From Salipaludibacillus neizhouensis (GTDB lineage: Bacteria; Bacillota; Bacilli; Bacillales; Salisediminibacteriaceae), in assembly GCF_002886185.1 (NCBI RefSeq), contig NZ_KZ614146.1:2340930-2404929 (forward strand): a stretch of DNA of 64,000 bases, written 5' to 3'. Below the pieces are notes generated by a model. That model made no database searches, had not been told where the DNA came from, and saw nothing but the letters and a program-made list of their open reading frames with translations. The stretch's first letter is position 1, and every line of letters starts with the position of its first letter. The position numbers and the translations under genes are program-made. Shown piece by piece: positions 61,097 to 64,000 of the stretch.

Positions 61097-61522
61097 TTAC
61101 TTAAAGTATGTCTCAAATCCCTGTTCGAGTTTTTGGACTACTTCAATTGGTTCATGACCTTCAATTTCATGTCTTTCTAACATCATTTTGATTTCCCCGT
61201 CTTTTAAAAGTGCAAAGGAAGGAGATGAAGGAGCATAACCTTTAAAAAAGCTTCTAGCCTTTTCTGTAGCTTCCTTGTCTTGTCCAGCGAACACAGTTAG
61301 ATAATTATCTGCTTTGATTTCGAAGTTCTTCATATAGGCTGCAGAAGGTCTTGCAATGCCCCCTGCACATCCGCAGACAGAATTTACAAGAACAACGGAA
61401 GTTCCTGGCTTATTAAAAACATCTTCTACGTCTTCTGGACTTTCCAGTTGCTGATATCCAGCTTCAATCATATCGTTACGAGCAGCTTGCACTACATCAT
61501 TCATAAACATTTGAAATTCCAC
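61097..61522 (-). CDS. brxB: Bacilliredoxin BrxB (YqiW)
   Basis: The 141-residue thioredoxin-like protein has the CGC active site in LVNSVCGCAGGIARP near residue 52. It removes bacillithiol from S-bacillithiolated proteins under oxidative stress. The name BrxB rests on its place beside the yqj genes; BrxA is a close paralogue. The start is GTG at 61522 with AAAGGGTG upstream. Confidence 0.93.
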   Translation of the reverse strand: MEFQMFMNDVVQAARNDMIEAGYQQLESPEDVEDVFNKPGTSVVLVNSVCGCAGGIARPSAAYMKNFEIKADNYLTVFAGQDKEATEKARSFFKGYAPSSPSFALLKDGEIKMMLERHEIEGHEPIEVVQKLEQGFETYFK

Positions 61523-61833
61523 AAGTTACACCCTTTCTATAGTTGGACTGTAATTCTATTTTACATCGTTAGACGGTTGTTTACCAATATATTGTTTGAT
61601 TATTTATATAGGATGTTCAAAAAGGTAGTTTTTTACCTTTTTGAACATCCTATATGCAATGAGCGAAACCGCTGCATTGTCTTAGCCTGGGCTGAGTGGT
61701 TTTCTCAGAACAGGCGTGCAGCGTGTGTAGCCATGAATTTGTTGCTTTGTTATCAAGGAGGCTGAAGCATTGCCCGCGCAAAGCGTCCCCTTATAGCGGA
61801 TTCGAGTCCTTTTGATCGAAAGCATACACCTGT
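61523..61833. repeat. Large palindrome plus Bacillaceae dispersed repeat
   Basis: A perfect 22-bp inverted repeat (ATATAGGATGTTCAAAAAGG to its complement, 61606-61627 and 61634-61655) with a 6-nt loop is followed by the repeat GAAGCATTGCCCGCGCAAAG... and GCGGATTCGAGTCCTTTTG near 61760-61820. There is no gene in this 360-bp gap. Confidence 0.8.
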
Positions 61834-61872
61834 TAAAAAAGTAACAGCAAGTAATGAAAACTTGCTGTCACC
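61834..61872 (-). terminator. Terminator of the ZnuA-like gene
   Basis: A 12-bp stem with one G-T pair (GTGACAGCAAGT / ACTTGCTGTTAC) is followed by six T residues. Confidence 0.87.
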
Positions 61873-61882
61873 TCCGTTGTAT

Positions 61883-63082
61883 TTATTGTAAAGCTGTTCT
61901 TAGTGTTTCAATGTTTTGCTCCATAAGGGAAAAATAATCTTCATCATTTTCGACCTCTTCTTCTGTTAGTGCTTCAATGTTATGTAACCATAACTCTTCC
62001 GCTCCAACTTCTGTCCGAACTGTTTCGGCAATATCTGTAGGGATGCTCTGTTCAAACATTACGTAATTAATCTTATTAGTACCCATAAAATCGATTACAT
62101 CCTGAATTTGTTGAATCGACGGTTCGTTTGTTGATGAAAGACCGGAAATAGCAGATTGTTTAATACCATAACGCTCTTCCCAGTACCCGTAACCAGCGTG
62201 AGAAACAATAATTGTATCTTGAGTTATTTCATTAGCCATTTGTTGAAAGGAATCATCTAATTCTTCTAACTCCAATTTAAGTTCTTCAAAATTCCCGGTA
62301 AATTCTTCTTCCATTTCTGGATTAATTTCCACTAAAGCGTCTTTAATATTTTCTGCAAGCTGGATTGAACGGATTGGATCCAACCAAACATGAGGATCTT
62401 CTTCCCCATGAGCATGCTCCGTGCTTTCAGTGTCTGTTTCATTATTTTCATGTGCATGATTATTCTCTTCGTTGCCCTCATGTGCATGATTGTTCTCTTC
62501 GTTGCTCTCATGTGAGTGATTGTTCTCTTCATTGTTTTCATGTGCATGATTGTTCTCTTCGTTGCTCTCATGTGCATGATTGTTTTCTTCGTTGCTCTCA
62601 TGTGCATGATTGTTCTCTTCGTTGCTCTCATGTGCATGATTGTTTTCTTCCTCATGGCTTGCTTCATCATGACTATGATCAAACCCAATTAGATCTATTC
62701 CGTCTGAAGCAGCTAGTATTTTCACTTCTTGAGAGTCAACCGCATCCTTAATACTATCTGCAAATCCCTCGAAATCTGCACCATTATAAATAAATAAATC
62801 CGATTCAGCAATTTCGATCATTTGATTAGCAGTAGGCTCAAACGTATGTGCATCTGCTCCAACTGGGACGATGTTATTCACATTTACGTGCTCACCGCCA
62901 ATGCGGTTTGTAAACTCTTCTAGAGGGAATAACGTAGTCATAATCTCTATCGTTTCGGTAGATTCATTTGCTTCGTCTTCCCCATTGTTGTTTGAATTCA
63001 CAGTGTTTTGGCTATCTCCACAGGCGGATAACATCACTGCTGTAACTAAAAGAACAGAAAAAATAATCATTCGTTTCTTCAT
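61883..63082 (-). CDS. znuA: Zinc-binding lipoprotein of an ABC importer (ZnuA/AdcA-like)
   Basis: The 399-residue protein has a lipoprotein signal (VMLSACGDS). The TroA-fold ligands are DAHTFEPTANQMIEI, DPHVWLDP, VSHAGYGYW and the C-terminal acidic part. Between residues 143 and 215 it carries about seven copies of a 10-residue His-rich unit (NNHAHESNEE). This loop can collect Zn2+. AAAGGGGAAGG precedes the ATG. No permease or ATPase gene is adjacent. Three Zur boxes and a promoter lie upstream. Confidence 0.93.
   Translation of the reverse strand: MKKRMIIFSVLLVTAVMLSACGDSQNTVNSNNNGEDEANESTETIEIMTTLFPLEEFTNRIGGEHVNVNNIVPVGADAHTFEPTANQMIEIAESDLFIYNGADFEGFADSIKDAVDSQEVKILAASDGIDLIGFDHSHDEASHEEENNHAHESNEENNHAHESNEENNHAHESNEENNHAHENNEENNHSHESNEENNHAHEGNEENNHAHENNETDTESTEHAHGEEDPHVWLDPIRSIQLAENIKDALVEINPEMEEEFTGNFEELKLELEELDDSFQQMANEITQDTIIVSHAGYGYWEERYGIKQSAISGLSSTNEPSIQQIQDVIDFMGTNKINYVMFEQSIPTDIAETVRTEVGAEELWLHNIEALTEEEVENDEDYFSLMEQNIETLRTALQ
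62440..62655 (-). repeat. 30-bp in-frame tandem repeat encoding the His-rich loop
   Basis: About seven units of 30 bp differ at few positions. Each encodes NNHAHESNEE or a close variant. Confidence 0.93.
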
Positions 63083-63095
63083 TTCCTTCCCCTTT

Positions 63096-63110
63096 CGTAA
63101 CTATTACGTT
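63096..63110 (-). promoter_or_regulatory. Zur box 3
   Basis: ACGTAATAGTTACGA matches TCGTAATNATTACGA at 13 of 15; it covers the leader just before the RBS. Confidence 0.7.
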
Positions 63111-63131
63111 TTGTTTTATTCACAAACAGAA

Positions 63132-63160
63132 GTATATCGTACAAATTACGATTTGTAAAT
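63132..63160 (-). promoter_or_regulatory. znuA promoter with Zur box 2 in its spacer
   Basis: TTTACA (63155-63160), 17 bp, TATACT (63132-63137). The spacer contains TCGTAATTTGTACGA at 63138-63152, a Zur box. Confidence 0.85.
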
Positions 63161-63175
63161 AATAATGATTACGAT
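63161..63175 (-). promoter_or_regulatory. Zur box 1
   Basis: TCGTAATCATTATTA matches TCGTAATNATTACGA at 13 of 15 and abuts the -35 element. Confidence 0.72.
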
Positions 63176-63298
63176 TCATGATTGAATATGTATTCCTTAT
63201 TTATGAAGTCCAAGAACAATAAAATAACACACAGAAAGATACGCTTCTCGCGCTCATTCTATGCGTTATTAAAACACTCTATTGAATCTTTCAATTTT

Positions 63299-64000
63299 TT
63301 ACATATTTAATGTATTCTCATTCATATTCTCTAATACATATTTAATGTGCCCCATAAATTTACCGGAGATTAAACCATCCAATACACGATGATCTAATGA
63401 CATGCATAAATTCACCATATGACGAATAGCTATCGCATCATTTTCCAGAACAACTGGACGCTTAACAATCGATTCCACCGAAAGAATCGCTGCTTGAGGT
63501 GAGTTTATAATTGGCTGTGATTGAATCGAACCGAAGGAACCTGTGTTATTTAAAGTAAATGTTCCATCTTGCACATCTTCTTGCTTCAATAAATTGTTTC
63601 GCGCTTTTTTGGCAATGTCATTCAATTCACGGGCAAGCCCTTTGATGTTCTTTTCATCAGCGTGTTTAATGACAGGCACAAACAATCCGTTATCAGTAGC
63701 AACGGCCATGGAAAGATGAACATCCTTATATTGAATGATTTTATCTCCTGCCCATTTCGAATTTACTTCAGGATATTTTTTTAACGCATCTATTGTGGCT
63801 TTCATAAAAAACGGTAAAAAAGTTAATTTAATTCCTTCATTTTTTAAAAAATCACCTTTTATTTTTTCCCGATAGCGCACAAGGTTCGTTACATCTACTT
63901 CGATCATCATCCATGCATGAGGTGCCTCATGTTTGGATTTGACCATATTTTCAGCAATTGTTTTACGAACCCCGCTTACGGGAACCTCGATTACCCTATC
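63299..64000 (-). CDS. bkdB: Branched-chain 2-oxo acid dehydrogenase E2, catalytic domain (5' end outside window)
   Basis: The frame is open to the window edge; 233 residues are visible. VSGVRKTIAENMVKSKHEAP begins the acyltransferase domain, and MSLDHRVLDGLISGKFM has the catalytic His and Asp. TFTLNNTGSFGSIQSQPIIN lies in the centre. The lipoyl and E1/E3-binding domains are outside the window. BkdB is chosen over PdhC because in B. subtilis the bkd operon precedes brxB/yqiW. It makes branched acyl-CoA for fatty acids or degradation. Confidence 0.85.
   Translation of the reverse strand, partial: DRVIEVPVSGVRKTIAENMVKSKHEAPHAWMMIEVDVTNLVRYREKIKGDFLKNEGIKLTFLPFFMKATIDALKKYPEVNSKWAGDKIIQYKDVHLSMAVATDNGLFVPVIKHADEKNIKGLARELNDIAKKARNNLLKQEDVQDGTFTLNNTGSFGSIQSQPIINSPQAAILSVESIVKRPVVLENDAIAIRHMVNLCMSLDHRVLDGLISGKFMGHIKYVLENMNENTLNM

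Noticed and set aside
62365-62751. 128-codon Cys/His-rich plus-strand frame
   Set aside because: It is the antisense reading of the 30-bp repeats in the zinc lipoprotein gene; codon repeats create it.

Overview
The window comes from a low-GC, Gram-positive, motile, spore-forming Bacillaceae chromosome. Gene content and order resemble the Bacillus subtilis yqi/yqj region and other conserved Bacillaceae blocks: luxS, yjcF-yjcG, a yaaH/sleL-type spore lytic enzyme, yppG, darB/cbpB, tnrA, ylqG-ylqH and yqjA-yqjH. A NaChBac-type sodium channel and K+ and mechanosensitive channel genes suggest a halo- or alkali-tolerant relative such as Oceanobacillus, Virgibacillus or Halobacillus. That placement is inference.

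Layout. 1-2.6 kb: MscS channel (partial), UspA, a KtrC-type K+ regulator and an odd ABC ATPase. 3-9.9 kb: Hsp20-YppG, a flavin reductase, LuxS, the YjcF/YjcG pair, YutG, a tRNA-Val, a 91-bp hairpin minisatellite, an HPr-like protein without either phosphosite, and a thiamine-binding protein. 9.9-23 kb: a quinone-oxidoreductase-like enzyme, PEP carboxylase, membrane proteins, an MmcB-like nuclease, DbpA helicase, a membrane-anchored hydrolase and a spore glycosidase. 23.3-33.5 kb is an accessory region. It starts with an intact DUF3900-like gene and carries two broken copies of that gene's 3' part, a decayed serine resolvase, a groEL tail fragment, a CcpA-box promoter with a leader terminator before a DUF1593 lipoprotein, a Mur-ligase/ATP-grasp pair with a paralogue stub, and a LysR/homocysteine methyltransferase pair. 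34-37.7 kb: RNase H-like protein and the TPP-riboswitch-controlled thiMDE operon. 37.7-45.5 kb: CwlO-like hydrolase, YebE-like protein, YqjQ-like SDR, ProI, NaChBac, TnrA and DarB. 45.5-50.4 kb: flagellar genes (yaaR, hag, fliS, ylqH, ylqG) with two sigma-D promoters. 50.5-64 kb: the yqj/yqi block (DNA polymerase IV, YqjE, a methylmalonyl-CoA module, Prli42, L,D-transpeptidase, YqjA, tRNA-Arg, BrxB), then an orphan zinc-binding lipoprotein under three Zur boxes and the start-truncated BCKDH E2 gene.

How genes work together. The propionyl/methylmalonyl-CoA module (mutase, B12-domain/epimerase fusion, carboxyltransferase) lies next to branched-chain keto acid dehydrogenase E2 and fits degradation of branched-chain amino acids. 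KtrC and DarB are both families that bind c-di-AMP and tie K+ status to signalling. Control elements visible include TPP, Zur, LexA, CcpA, TnrA and sigma-D sites.

The most novel structures are a roughly 120-130 bp dispersed element with three full copies whose stems show compensatory changes, the 91-bp tandem hairpin array, and the split Mur-ligase/ATP-grasp pair inside a region marked by duplicated and decaying sequence.
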